Source: Campylorhamphus procurvoides (taxonomy: Eukaryota; Chordata; Aves; Passeriformes; Dendrocolaptidae). From it: a stretch of DNA of 64,000 nt. Made by a program: the position numbers and the translations under genes. The notes under the pieces were generated by a model that was not told the DNA's origin, searched no databases, and saw only the letters and a program-made list of their open reading frames with translations. The stretch is taken from assembly GCA_013396655.1 (NCBI GenBank), contig WBMV01004156.1, forward strand, positions 920,867 through 984,866, given 5' to 3'. Shown piece by piece: positions 52,216-64,000 of this stretch. Every line of letters starts with the position of its first letter. The first letter of the stretch is position 1.

Positions 52216-55200
52216 CACCAACAATTTCAGTGGCAACATGAGAGTAGAACTACCTTTCTTTTAGTTTAAAACCTCTCAGCCACAAGATCTGACAGTTGTT
52301 TGACTTCGTGGCACTCTTTACTGTATTGTTGCCTTGAGTACAATCATGAAAAAAGAAATTCAGAGATCCCCAGCCCCTAAAACGTGTGGGTTTTAGGCCC
52401 TGATGTTGTAATATTATTATCTCCTGCTCTCAGATTCTAACAAGGAGGACTCGGTAATAGCTGTTTGCTTGGCAAAGCAGTGGACAGTTTGGCAGTAATA
52501 CTTAACAGTATCTGGAAACAAGTTATCTTTTTCTAACATTTTGTTTGACTTGGTGACTTCTTATACTATTTTTCATACATGTCTTCTCATTAGATCTAAA
52601 AAAACTAGCAGTTTCCTCTGTTTTTCCAATTGGTATAGTGGGTTTCTCATATAACAGGACTTACATTTGAATTTTGCCATAATGTTAATTTCAGAAAAAA
52701 TACCAAAGCAAGCATTTGGAGGAACAAAGAAGTCCTGCCCAGTGTTTTGTTTCTTCCAATATTCTGAGTATTTGTTGAAACCAGCTTCATTTCAGTACAG
52801 CTGAATATCTATGGCTGGTTGTACCACACAGTCTAAAATAAAACCTCTTGGCAGCAAAAGGTGGTACTTGTGTACTGGACAAGTCCGCCAACATTTTGTC
52901 ATGTAATAGCTGTCATTTTGTAAAGCTTGCTTTGCATCCAAAATATGATTACAACAGAAAGGTTCTTCCAAAGTTAGTCACAATAAATACAAGTTTTAGG
53001 AATACTTAAAATAATGAGTATTTCATCTTACTTTTTACTTCATTGTTTTTTCATATTTCTTCTATTGTTCCATATGATCCTGGTTATCTTAAGTTGAAAT
53101 ACTGTCTAAACGCCATGTTGGAGACACTTACAGTCTAATCCCAGGACTTTTCAGGCTGGATTTGGGATCCGTGCCAGTTTGTTTGCACAGATCCACTGTT
53201 TCACAGAAAAGTTTGGTTTGGGGAATCTGTTAGACTCGAGCTGGGGTTAATCATTTCAAAGCCAGGAGGGAAGCTCAAATTACAGTTTCTAATGCCAGCA
53301 GAAATCTTTGTCCACCAAGGGACAGAAGGTTTATGGATCAAATAGGGAATTTTCAATGTGCCCTTTAAACTTATGTAGTTAGCTGCAATTTTAGATGCTT
53401 TTTTTCTGAGAGCAAAACAGGAGTTCTGTTTTTGTTTAGATGATCTAACAATTCTAAGGGTTTTAAAAATTTTCAGGGTTCTGTGTTGGAATAATCTTAA
53501 CTACGTAATTACTCCTTTTTTCATTAATTTTGGTGATATTTATTGTGGAAACCAATGTTTAGAGCCCATTGCTTAAACCTCATTCTGAATAATATGAGAT
53601 AGTTCAAAAGAAATACATAGCAGTCAATTATTGATTAAATGAACTTAATTTTCTCCCTTTAACACTGCTCAGCTATATAATAATTACAACTGTTCCCCAC
53701 TGTGTACTGTACCAGGTGTTTCTGCCTTTGTGCTGGGTCAGTGAATTATTTCCTCAATTGACTGAGTTATCTTTTCATCAGTGAGTACTGTTTTTCATGC
53801 TTATAGGATGCAGAGAATTCGGTCACCACTAAGTTGTGTATCTCAGATTTAGCTTCACCTTGAGTATTTCAGCTGCCAGAGAAGAACACAAGATCCTACC
53901 TTAAAATAGTATGCTAATTGTGACAATGATCTGATACAGGTTAATTGGGTGCTTTTCTGCTGTACTGAGTGGAGAAAGAGAGTATTTGTCAATCCGCCAC
54001 ACAATTTCTGACAAGTTTCTCTGCCTCCTGACACTGCAGTTACTTTTCATTTCTGTGCCACATTTGTAGCAAGGCCTTTGTTCATGTCATGCCTTGGGCT
54101 TGAAGCAGAGCAAAGCCTTTCCAGTCAGATGTGTCTGCTGAACTTGAGCCTTAGCAGAAGTTCAGTAAGTGGTACAGAACCAGACCAGCCGTGCCTGGTT
54201 TTGGCAAACTTGTCCAGGCTCATGTGAGACATACATAAGCTCATACTTGTTTCAGTTGTCCAGTTCAACCTGCCACCATGTGTCTGTGAAAACCCTGAAA
54301 ATTTTTGTATTATTTTCCCAGATTTCTACACTGCAAAGATGCCTAGTAGAGGGCATGGGAGGGAGAGGGAAGTTTGCCAGCTGTCCAGAGAAGTTTTGTG
54401 GTTTTTTGTTTGTGATTTGGGCTGGGCTTTTTTTTTCCCACCCTGTAGGTCATAATTATTTTGTATGAAAGTTTTTTCAAATAGATGCCTGGGGGTAAGT
54501 GGCTGTAAAATGTTTAGGAAAAGATAATGGTGTATATTCTTCTCAAACTACTATATTTCATTCTCAAATTCTAAATTACAGCACATGGGAGCCCTCTTAA
54601 ATAGAACAACTCATCTTCTTTTGAGACCGATTGTGGCTCATTCCAGTTCACCCTTCTAAGTAAATATATCCTGGCAAAAAATAATAAATGTGTAACAAGT
54701 GTCCCACCTCTGCAGGCATTTCTGAAAACCCAGTGACCCTGCAAGTAACACTGCTTAGTTTGAAGACTGTTAGAAGTTTACCTCTGAAGGGAAAGGAGGA
54801 GACAACAATAAGAGAATCTGAGCGAAACATAAAAATTACTATATAATGAAAAACAATCTTCTTTTGGATACCGTAGTGTCTTTTCTACCCTGGAATATGT
54901 TTGTAGTCTATATTACATTATATGTTCTGTAATACAGTGTTTTAAGTCTCTTATTTCTTCTGAAATGTGTTTTTACTTGAGAATGAAACCAGTATTTGTT
55001 GATTAAATTTATTTGTGTATGTGTTTAGATTCAGCCTTCTGCATATTAGTAGACTACTACTTGCTCAATTGTTTCTATTGGGACAGGCAAAATAGATATT
55101 CCAGGCTTTGTTTTATGATGTAATAGAGTTTCTGTTTGGTTTTTAGTTTTGGTAAAAATGTCAGTTTAGAATGGAGAGTGATACTTATCAGCCTCCTGCC

Positions 55201-58200
55201 TGCCAACATACAGTATCTGGTCCAATAACAAAAAAACCAACAGGATGAATGCAGTAAATTGCCACGTGCATTCAGTTGATTATTCCCCAGATGCTCATTT
55301 GTTTTTCAGAATTTTTTAAACAAATACCTTTAAATGTTTTAACTTTGTTCAGTTTGTATTATTTTTCTCTAAATTCAATGGTCTACTAATTCAAAAATGT
55401 GACACGGCTTTCTGTCACTGCATCATTAAGCAAAATGCAGTGTTTTTGTCACAGCTGAATAACTTAAAAACAATTTTTTTGAGGTGAAGTTTTACTGCAG
55501 AATTATTATTCTGGCCTGCTACAACCTGCGTGTTTTGTTGAAGAAAATATTTCTGTAGTTTAAAACACTCTCTGAAAAATGTTTGTCAATTTGGAACAAA
55601 AGTGCAAGCTCAATCTATAGAAATTCAAAGTAATTTTGGCAGAAGGGCTTTGCCCTCTTTTGGGGTATATTCTTCTCAGCCTATTTTTTTGCAAAACAGA
55701 TGTGGGTAAGGCTTTTTTTAAGAAGTCTGCCTGGACTGAGCACTGCCATTTGTTCAGAATACGAATGCTTGTGGTTTACCTGAGGTTCTGTCCTTGGAGA
55801 CATTTTTGTCTCAGTGAGATAAACAAACCTCTCCTCTTCTTTCCACTCCAATTTCTCTCCTTTGATCAGCATTATAAAAATTCCTCATGTATCCAGCAAG
55901 ACAGAACAACAGCAGAAGTCAGGATGATGTTCCTGACCTTAAAGTGAAACCTCAGTTTTGCTGAGCGTGTTGGGATGCTAACAGTGTTCAGCATAGGTAT
56001 TACTTTCCTTTTGGAACTTTCAAACTAAAATAGACATACTGAAAGTAATTAATGTTTTAGTAAGCTAATTCTAAACCCAGAAAATGAAAGTGGCAGAATG
56101 AGCTTTGTTGTATTATACACTTTTTCTTTTTTGAAACCTGTATTACAGTTTGTGGCCAAGTTAACTGTTTTATAGTTTGTCATGTGCAAGTTTTCTTGAG
56201 AGAAACAAGCAAGTTTCTTACTGCCTCTATTTATCAAATGCATAGTGATGATTTATTTTTTTTCTGTGAGATGCTCTCAGTTAATTGACTTCCTTCCACC
56301 TACACTCAGAAATTATCTGTTCATAGGCTAGTTTACAAAAGCATATATAAAGGCATGTCTAATTTCCTACTATGTTTCCCTTATAGTTCCTCCTTTTGTG
56401 GTCTATATTTCAACCAACCGATGATTTTAATGTGCTTTAAAAATGGTAAAAATTGCTTTAGAATGTCAAGTTAAATAATAAACTGGTCCTTGGAAGTGGT
56501 ATAGATACCAATTTACATTTTTATAACTAAACCCATAAAATATGTACATGCATGTATTAGATCTTTGTGCTTTCTGTCTCGTTTTAATTTTCCAGGATGC
56601 TTGAAAATCTTGAATGCGTGCCTGCTGAGATATAAAAGTATTATTGCAACTTGATGGCATAACTTGATATTACTTTGCAGTTGGGTAGGGGTGGACATAC
56701 AGCAGTTCTGGCTCAAGGCAAATGAGTTTTAAGATGAGGAATTACGATTTTCCTGTCTAGTGGTTGGCTGGCTTGCCTGTTCTAGAGTACACAAACTGGT
56801 TTTGTCTGCTCAAATCTGTGGAAGAAGTGGATTTTAAGTGTAGTGAAAGGGAGAGGAAATTTGTTTTAAAGTAGTGTGCATATATGCAAATTACTTAAAA
56901 ATAAATTGAGTGAAAAAGTGCCACAGAATATAATTTCCTGTGGAAACTTGGAGTTGATCATAATTTCTTCTTTTCCCAAGTTTCTCTTTTACTGAAGCTG
57001 GCCATATTTTGAGGAAAGGCCTGGAGTAAATGACCTGCAGAGGTCCCAGTCAAACTAAATTATTATTACTATGATTCTAGGATTAGCAGGTATTGGTTAA
57101 TTCTACTTTAGGGTGTTGGGTTTTTGGGGTTTTTGTTGTTCTTTTTTTCCTGTTTATTGTAGAGAGTAAATATTCTGTGATTGAAGTTTTTAGGGTTCAA
57201 ATAAAATTTTTTTTAAAAAGAGGGAAAACTGCAATATCCTTTTTTGTTTGTTGATTTTAAAGCAAAATTGTTTATACTAGTAAGTATTTCTAAATTTAGT
57301 TTTTTCAGTGCTGGAAAAACTAAATATAATTGATGTTTTTTCCGTGGAATTTGCACATACCAGTTCTAAGGCATTAAATTTTAAGATACAAGTTTTGATG
57401 CATAACACCGATTCAGCACAGATATTTCTAGTCAGGCTGTCTTAAAAGGATGTTTTAGTTGTTTCTCCCTCACCCTTCCTACCCTGAACATTTGTTGCCT
57501 CTTGTGCAAGCCTTTGACTGAGCAAAGCAAACAATTTAGGATGGTGTCGTGGTTTGCCTTTGTGAAGTGGCTTTTTGCAGCTGTAACTGTGATGACTGCA
57601 GCCATCTTTTTGCTCTAATGATGTGCTTCTGTTGTGTCTTGAAGCTGGTTAAAACAAAGTGTAAGGAAAAGGAGTGCAGTAACCCTACTGTGGGTTTGCA
57701 GTTCTGTGTCACACTGGAGTCCAATCTGAAAGTCAGAGTAACTATATGCCAAGTGAGAAGAAACAGGCTACGGAGCTAAGATAACAAAGCTATGCCGTTT
57801 TTTCATGGCTGGGAATTATTTTGTGTATGGTGGAGCTGTACCTCTGCCTGGGCAAACAAACTGGTAGGAAAAGCACAGGGAATAGAATTAGAAGCATGTA
57901 TCAAGCATCCTGCTGTTGTGGATGAGCTCCTGTATAGAATGGAAGGAGAGTAATACTGCGTGTATTTGCTAGGCACAGTCTTTGTTTCCCATTTATGGAT
58001 GTCAACATATAAGCAACATATGAGCTTGTCTGGAGGTTCACTGTTGAGAGTGTACTGCCAGTGCTGGGAATTCCGGACATCTTTGCAAGATAAGATAGGC
58101 ATATGATGCAGGAAAGCTTGAGAGTTCAAGTTGGAGCAGATAATTGTTTTTTTCAGAGAGGTTATTTGCATTTGACTACCTGTATACTCTCTACTTCACA

Positions 58201-58478
58201 CATACCTCCTTGTATAGCACAAAGTGGTAGGTGTTTCAAGATCAGGGTAAATATGTGCATGAATGCCTACATATTTCTTCTGCCAACGAGAATATTACAG
58301 AGCAAGTTGCTTTTCAGAAATCTCTTGCATAATCGCCTTTTCAGCTTAATCCCTTCACATGCGCACACACGTATTCACTATTTGCAGCTTTTGTATGTTT
58401 TAAACTTCTTAGCCTCTTTGTCTAAAAAAAACCCCAAAAATCTTTTTTTCCTTTCTTTTTCCCTATACTTGCAATCCC

Positions 58479-58494
58479 TTTTTTTTTTTTTTTT
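58479..58494. repeat. Poly-T run
   Basis: Sixteen T in a row, 310 bases downstream of the exon 1a donor on the CACNA1C strand, where it reads as poly-A. Confidence 0.85.
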
Positions 58495-58804
58495 AAATCA
58501 CATCACAGTGGAAGTGGGGAAAGCAATGTTCATTAGATGCTCAAAATACACTATATTACTAAGAGAAGCCATTCATCTCTTTAACTCCCCAGATTGGAGA
58601 ATTACCAGAATTACCTAAATCCTGTGGTAGCATGATCACACATTCAGGACTTCACAGTACATTACCACCAAATATTACTACAAGTTATTACTGTAGTCTC
58701 CTACATTATACAGATTGCTCTATTTAAATAGGAAGACAATACTCATCACAGCGGGTAGATACGAGTACAGTTTCTGGGTACAAAAGTGGGGATTGTTGTC
58801 TTAC

Positions 58805-58934
58805 CTCCAGGTTTGATGTAGAAGCAGTTCAGCTGAGTTTCATGCACCAGCTTCCCCTTGTACTTTGTGTCGGGTTCCCCTGACTGGTGGCTGGGGAGCG
58901 GGTGATACGCTTGCCGAACCAAGGCTTGAAACAT
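58805..58934 (-). CDS. CACNA1C: CACNA1C alternative first coding exon 1a (long, cardiac-type N-terminus of Cav1.2)
   Basis: This exon encodes the long N-terminal form of Cav1.2, 43 residues plus the first base of a Gly codon. It begins MFQALVRQAYHPLPSH and ends with the blocks YKGKLVHETQLN and FYIKPG. These align with the human long N-terminus (PLPSH, KG.VVHE.QLN, FYI.PGG) as I remember it. The donor GTAAGACA follows directly, in the same phase 1 as exon 1b, so both can splice to the same exon 2. No in-frame ATG precedes 58934 in the open frame, which runs back only to a GTG at 59000. The peptide is about three residues shorter than the human one near position 10. The exon lies antisense inside the DCP1B intron after exon 3, about 43 kb upstream of exon 1b. 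In mammals exon 1a drives the heart-enriched transcript. Family identity is firm; tissue use in this species is inference. Confidence 0.93.
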
Positions 58935-59279
58935 TTTAAAATTCCAAGGAGCCTTGAAGCAGCTGAACCTAAGTGTATTTTCTATAGATAGAAAAGGCAC
59001 ATTCCTTTTGGTCAGTTTTTTCTTCCTTCAGAGTTATTTTATGTAATAGCCTTGTACAGAAGTTAAAACTTGAATGCTGCTTTAAATTACTGGCAACTGG
59101 ATCTTTTGATCTAGAAACTGTTTTCTAGCTCTTTGAAACTTCTGCAATATCTCTTGCTTTATCCTTGCTTTTCTTGCTCTTCTTCACTCCTAATCCTCTC
59201 CTCGTCCTCTGTGCCTTATGCTCAGTTGGAGCCTTCTCCTCCCCCTGTCGTTTTTCAGGAAAACTTGGATTGAGAAGTG

Positions 59280-59680
59280 AAGATAATGGGCGCCATCCAC
59301 CCGTCAGCTCATCACCTCAGCGAGCCATGACGATCTCTGGTTTCTGTATATCAGCACGAACTTCTCTGATAATATCCTCTTGTGCTTGAAAGAAATAGGT
59401 TTGTCTAGCAGAGGGTGGACTTCACTCCTGACATAGCCAGAAAACTTCTCTTGGAATGTGAGCTTGCTCACTCGCGCTCTTTCATATGTGTGTGTATATA
59501 TATAAAAATATTTGTAACCTTCTCTCAAAACATGGAAGATAAATATGTGAGCAAGTGTATCCCACAGTGCATATACAAGCTGCTTGCTTCTGTGTAACAT
59601 TGATTTAATACGAGCTCTTGAGTGCCTCATCAGCGCTCCCTTCGTCAAAACAAGCCTTAAATCGGCAGTAAACAATACTT
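59280..59680 (-). promoter_or_regulatory. CACNA1C: Candidate promoter / 5' UTR region of CACNA1C exon 1a
   Basis: This stretch holds about ten CpG dinucleotides in 400 bases (for example GGGCGCC, CGCGCTC, AGCGCTCC), clearly more than the flanking intron. It lies 350-750 bases upstream of the exon 1a start codon. A TATATATA run is at 59498-59505. Nearer the start codon are an MCAT-type motif (CATTCCT, 59000-59006) and a GATA-type motif (AGATAG, 58986-58991), both classes common in heart-muscle promoters. A 123-codon minus-strand frame crosses the segment, but it has no recognisable homology and I treat it as chance. Position and base composition support a promoter; the start site and factor use are inferred. 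Confidence 0.4.
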
Positions 59681-62600
59681 TTCAATTACAGGAGGCAAAA
59701 GGAAAGAAACCCTTCCCAAGTGTAAGATAGCATACCCTTTAAAGGACAAGGAATGTGTTATATACAGAAACACGGTGCAAGTGCTCCAGTGGAATTCCAC
59801 TTGGGCTGCAAATGCAGTGTTGCTTTTTTGACTTAACTGGCGTACAAACTAGTAACAGTGTTGGCCTTAATGCCTGCTGTCTGCTCTGCTTTAATGGGCC
59901 TGGCTGCAGCCCAGTGGTTGGTTTTGCAAAGCAGTGCTCGTTTTAATAAAACATAAAGTCTTCATATCATAAAGCGTTGCTTAAAATCAATCTTGAAAAG
60001 TACCCCAGTGGGTTTTACCTGCTAGCTCCATTATTTTTGTCATACTTAGGCCTAGGTCTTTTGGAGCCTGTTTCAGTAATCCTTTTGCATAGCAGAGATA
60101 TTATTTATAAGAATAAAACCAACCAGAGATTCTGTAGCCAGGGGGACAAAAAAAAAATAATGTAAGACATATGTTTCAGGTCAAAAGTCAACAATAAAGG
60201 GACAAGGAAGATTCTTTCTGTGAATCATCTGGTGTTGGTCATTGTCTTAGACAGGATATAGACTTTCAATCTGATGAGCTCTACCAGTTCTTTTGTCTCT
60301 GCCAAACAAACTGCCTTTCTGTAAAATTTCAGTATTATTTGCTTAATACCATACAGTGTTAATCCTCTACATGGGAATATGTAGCATCTCTCAATAAATA
60401 AGTTTGTGAAACTTCATAATAATTAGAAAAAGGAGAGAAATAACATTGGATTTTTATGTAAGGTATCATGTGCCTTCCTGCAGGGCTTTACTGCTTTCTT
60501 CTTATTGTTATATCTTGTTTTTATTCTGATTTCTCTCACATGAATATTTCTCTCTCTAACACTCTAACAGAAAGCAAAGTAGATGTTCAAATTTGCACTA
60601 AGAGTTAAAAGCTGAAGGAGGGGAAAGACTGAGGAAGCAGGAGATGATTACAGATATATTTTGTTTCTAAAGGATTATGCATGAGCTAGTAAAATACTGC
60701 TGACTTCCGAAGCAAAATGAAATACACATTTTTACTTTCTGTGTGAGAATAATACAATTGCTGTAGTAGAAATGAGTCAATGTAAAATTCCAAAGTTTTA
60801 TTTAAATTTAACTGTATGTCCAGTCTATATTCATGGATTTAAAGTTGCAGGGTATCCCCCCAGTGCTGCTGTTGTGAAATGTCTAGCTGCTAATATAAAA
60901 TGAACTTGATAAATGTGGAGTTTTTTTCTGTTGGATTACAGGTTTAAAATAAGGAAATGTGTACTGCTGAAATTGCATTTTCTTGGTGACAAACTTGATC
61001 TCAGGGGTACATTCTGTTTCTCCCTTTGTACATATGGCCACATAGAATCTCTTGTGTGCAAAAATGCAGAGAAGTCAGTAAACTTCTAAGTAATCTGAAC
61101 GCTACTAACTTCAGTAGTTAAAATTTTAAAAGATATACAAACACATTAAATATAATTACAGTAATCAAAAGAAGAAAGCAACAAGGTAGTTCAAAGAGGT
61201 GGTACTTGTATCTTCATGAAAGAAATTGCTAAATTGCAATTTCAAGAAAAATGTAGCTGAAATGTTTCTATTAATCCTTTAATGATCCTCCAGCTTTCAA
61301 GCATGTAAAAATGCAGTGACCATATATGAATGATAAAGGGTTCAAGGGTGCAGTCATCTGCTGAAATTTATCCTGTGTGAACCTACTCACAACTGGAGTA
61401 AACCTATTTTCCTATGATTATGTGAGAATAATGAAGAGCTTTTCTGTGTCTGTGAAATTGTATCACTAAAAATGGTGTGTACTTAAAAATTTCTGGCTGC
61501 AGCTCTACAGACAAGCAAATGATCCTGAAGGCAGTGTAAGAATGACTGCAAGGGAAGGGATGGCTACAGAGTAGTAGAAGACTCTTTAATGTGTTGGATA
61601 TAACATGTTAACAGGTTGTGGCAAAGCAATAAAAGGAAGTACGTAAGATATGCTGCAAACATGAGTTAAGCATTCAAAATCTTGGGAGGAGTGGTTTGCT
61701 TTACTTTTACCTATTCCTGGGTGGATTTTTTTATTCTTTTTCTAACCATTTCAGGAATAGAGATGGTGTAGGGAAAACGAAGAAATTACTTGCCTCCAAA
61801 ATGGTGGTGTATACAGAGTATACAAACAGAAAAATACAGAAGGGGGGCTTTTTTAAATTCTGTAATCTTAAGGTATTTCTCTACGTGTTTCTTTACAATA
61901 ACAAGTATATACAAGTAACTTAAACCTCTACTGTTGCAGGCTAAGAACTTAGTCCAGATCTGCAAATGTATTTCCATTACTTAGGATCTGAAGGTATGCA
62001 GTGAAGAAATAAGAGATGAGATCACAACAGTCAGAATTAGAAACATCATCTATAGTTAAGGTTGCTTATTTTCCTCATGAAGCCCTTTTTGAAGTTGTTC
62101 ATTAATTTGTGGGAGTTAAACCATTTGGAGTGACAGCTCATCAGACTGATTACAGTAAAAACTCAGGTTTCAGGAAAAAATTACATGCTATTGAATACCT
62201 ATTTGAGGTTAAAATAGTACTTCTCCCCCCTCCCCCCCCCCTTTTCTATTATACTGGAAAAATGAAATTGTCAGAGTTTGGAAAATAACTTGACCTTGAA
62301 CTCAACTATAGCTGTGGACTTAGAGGTGTACTTTTTTGACCTTTGGCAGGTACCTCAGTGATGCTGCACTTTAAAAACAATTGGGAGCGTATTCTTAGAT
62401 TGGACTAAATTATAAATGAAAACCGTGATGTTCAAATCCTGAGGAGCCCTCCACAAACTGTGTGTGGCACATCCAGTAGAGCAGGTTTTATCCCCACGGG
62501 CCTGGGAGCCCAGATACTCCACAAGAAACATACAGAAGCTGCTGCTTTTCTTAACATAGTGGAAGGTAGGATGAAAATAAAGAGACTGGAAATGGAGATG

Positions 62601-64000
62601 CTGAAGGCAGCTCTCCTTCCTGTTCTTTCAAATAAAAGCAATTTTTTAATCTCCAGGTTGGAAAAGCTGTGTTGTCCCCTTCTCCTTGATTGAGGGGAGT
62701 TATCATTGTTTTTCACCTCTAGGTGTTATGTGATGTGCACAGAATCAAGAAGACTGTGATTTCTAGTTTAACTTCTACCTGTGATAGTCTTATGTTATTG
62801 TAGAAGATATAGATCTATATTTAGCCTAGATTTGTGTAAGGCATTTTTGTGTTATGTTCAGATGATTCCTCTAGACCAGGGCCTGGCTTCGTTTCAGTGT
62901 GTTGAAGACATTTTATTGTTTGCTTTAGAAACTTAGCAGAGAATTTGGAGCTAATAAAGGTAATAGTTTCAGATGTTGAGGAGCTATGGTTTTTCCACTA
63001 AGCCTTTCTTGGATGGGTTTGTATTTCACAGGAAGGATACTTTTGTTGTCTCAGGATATTTGGATGTAGTTTTTGGCTTTGCTGCAGACTTATTCACTTA
63101 CCTTTCTAAAGTCAGTGTCTGTCATTTTTCTGTATCAAAACTAGAACAGGACTTTTCCCCCACCATTTGTTTCTCTTAATACTTCTTCACTTAGCTTTTA
63201 TACTCCTGAGTGAGACTCTTTGGTCTTTTCCGTTAAAAAAGGCAGAGGTGCTCCAGTCTCCTGAGGACATTTCAGAAGTCTATTGTGAAATAGTAATGAG
63301 AACCACTCGTTATTTAAGAGCAGCTTAGAAATAAGAACAATAAAAAGATTTATTAAGAACAACTTGTTATTTCAGAAGTTTATAGCCTGGCATCTACAGA
63401 CTTCCTGCCTTAATTTCAGTGTCACACACCATCATGATTTAAAAATTGTTTGGAACTGATGATGCAATGGCAGGAGGTATGACTGGAAAACCAGTGGTGT
63501 GGGGAAAAAATAAATGCACTAAGCCAGATGGACCATAACAGAGATGCTATTCCTGTGTTCTGACTAAAAATTTCTTGTAGCATCAACAGAATGCATTTTT
63601 AAAGGAAATCTTGCACATACAGTTTGCATTTGGGCTCTTTTCCAAAAAAATAAAGAACCTGCTGATGGACTCATACATCTGCTGAGCTTTATGAAAATAT
63701 ATGGATCAATGGATTTAAAATTTTCCTACAGTCCTAGCAGAACTTTAGCTTTGAGGCTATTTTAGGGGGTGTTCCAGTGAGCCAATTTTGTTTGCCTGCT
63801 ACAGAGCTGATTTTTTTCCATAAAGAATTTCTGATAAGTTTTGATTAAAAAAAATCTACCTGAAGTCAGGCTGTCACAGTAGAGCCACAGACATTATTTA
63901 ATAAACAATTCACCTTCTCGTATTGCTCCTTTTTTTTGCCTCATGAAATCAGAAATACTTGCTGGCTCTATCTGGAAGTCTGTAAATTAGTCACCCAATT
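59681..64000. other. DCP1B intron 3 (continuing), upstream DNA of CACNA1C exon 1a
   Basis: AT-rich DNA with a poly-C run at 62.2 kb and a 14-bp perfect palindrome AGTGGAATTCCACT at 59788-59801. No exon of either gene recognised. Confidence 0.75.
62223..62241. repeat. Poly-C run
   Basis: CTCCCCCCTCCCCCCCCCCC-type tract; the minus strand is G-rich and could form a quadruplex. It lies in the DCP1B intron, upstream of CACNA1C exon 1a. Confidence 0.8.

Larger units (their letters stand above)
50678..58804. other. DCP1B intron 3 (left part), antisense to the CACNA1C long intron
   Basis: AT-rich, with a GT microsatellite near 50980 and a possible LTR scrap near 52.2 kb. I searched by eye for the next DCP1B exon (YGIWFYD-type peptide) and did not find it. 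A 171-codon plus-strand frame at 58103-58618 crosses a poly-T run and is judged chance. Confidence 0.75.

Noticed and set aside
58103..58618. 171-codon plus-strand open frame next to CACNA1C exon 1a
   Set aside because: It crosses a poly-T run and encodes low-complexity Leu/Phe/Ser stretches. No homology recognised; intronic chance frame.
58935..59000. N-terminal extension of exon 1a to the GTG at 59000
   Set aside because: Not an ATG; homology with the mammalian long N-terminus starts at the ATG at 58934.
62460..62693. 77-codon plus-strand frame with Lys/Leu/Glu-rich end, near AATAAA-like signals
   Set aside because: No match to any later DCP1B exon and no convincing acceptor/donor pair.
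1..64000. CRISPR arrays, tRNA/rRNA genes, bacterial operons or an intact viral/retroviral element
   Set aside because: None seen. Repeats are CR1 remnants, simple repeats and one possible LTR scrap, consistent with a vertebrate intronic window.

Overview
The window looks like avian nuclear DNA. It is AT-rich and intron-dominated, with a few sharp CpG islands. Its recognisable interspersed repeats are CR1-type LINE fragments with the 3' ends typical of birds, although other sauropsids also carry CR1. There are no bacterial-style operons; almost all long open frames here are chance frames. I cannot name the species.

Two protein-coding genes can be identified, both only in part. (1) CACNA1C (Cav1.2, the L-type calcium channel pore subunit) lies on the minus strand. 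Both of its alternative first coding exons are here: exon 1b (short N-terminus) at 15659-15707 at the edge of a large CpG island, and exon 1a (long N-terminus) at 58805-58934. Both end in phase 1 at a GTAAG donor, as needed to join the same exon 2, which must lie to the left of base 1. (2) DCP1B (mRNA decapping co-factor) lies on the plus strand. Its exons 2 (48194-48234) and 3 (50550-50677) are clear. Exon 1 is not visible and probably sits in the 120-base assembly gap at 46931-47050, inside the DCP1B CpG island. Later exons lie beyond base 64000 or were not found.

Layout: 1-15658 is CACNA1C intron 1 (with CR1 pieces and a small GC-rich island at about 12.6-12.9 kb). 14.2-16.6 kb is the exon 1b CpG island. 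16.6-45.6 kb is the intron/intergenic stretch between the two CACNA1C first exons, with one long decayed CR1 at 34.9-36.7 kb. 45.7-47.6 kb is a repeat-rich approach to and core of the DCP1B promoter (inverted CR1 pair, CT-rich simple repeat, 16-bp and 28-bp tandem repeats, gap). 47.6-64 kb is DCP1B introns, with CACNA1C exon 1a embedded antisense in the intron after DCP1B exon 3.

The two genes are therefore head-to-head but interlocked: the long-N-terminus (cardiac-type) CACNA1C transcript starts inside DCP1B and is transcribed back across the DCP1B promoter. I found no new gene system. The most useful leads are this overlap, a short deletion in the regulatory N-terminus of exon 1a, and the hidden DCP1B first exon.
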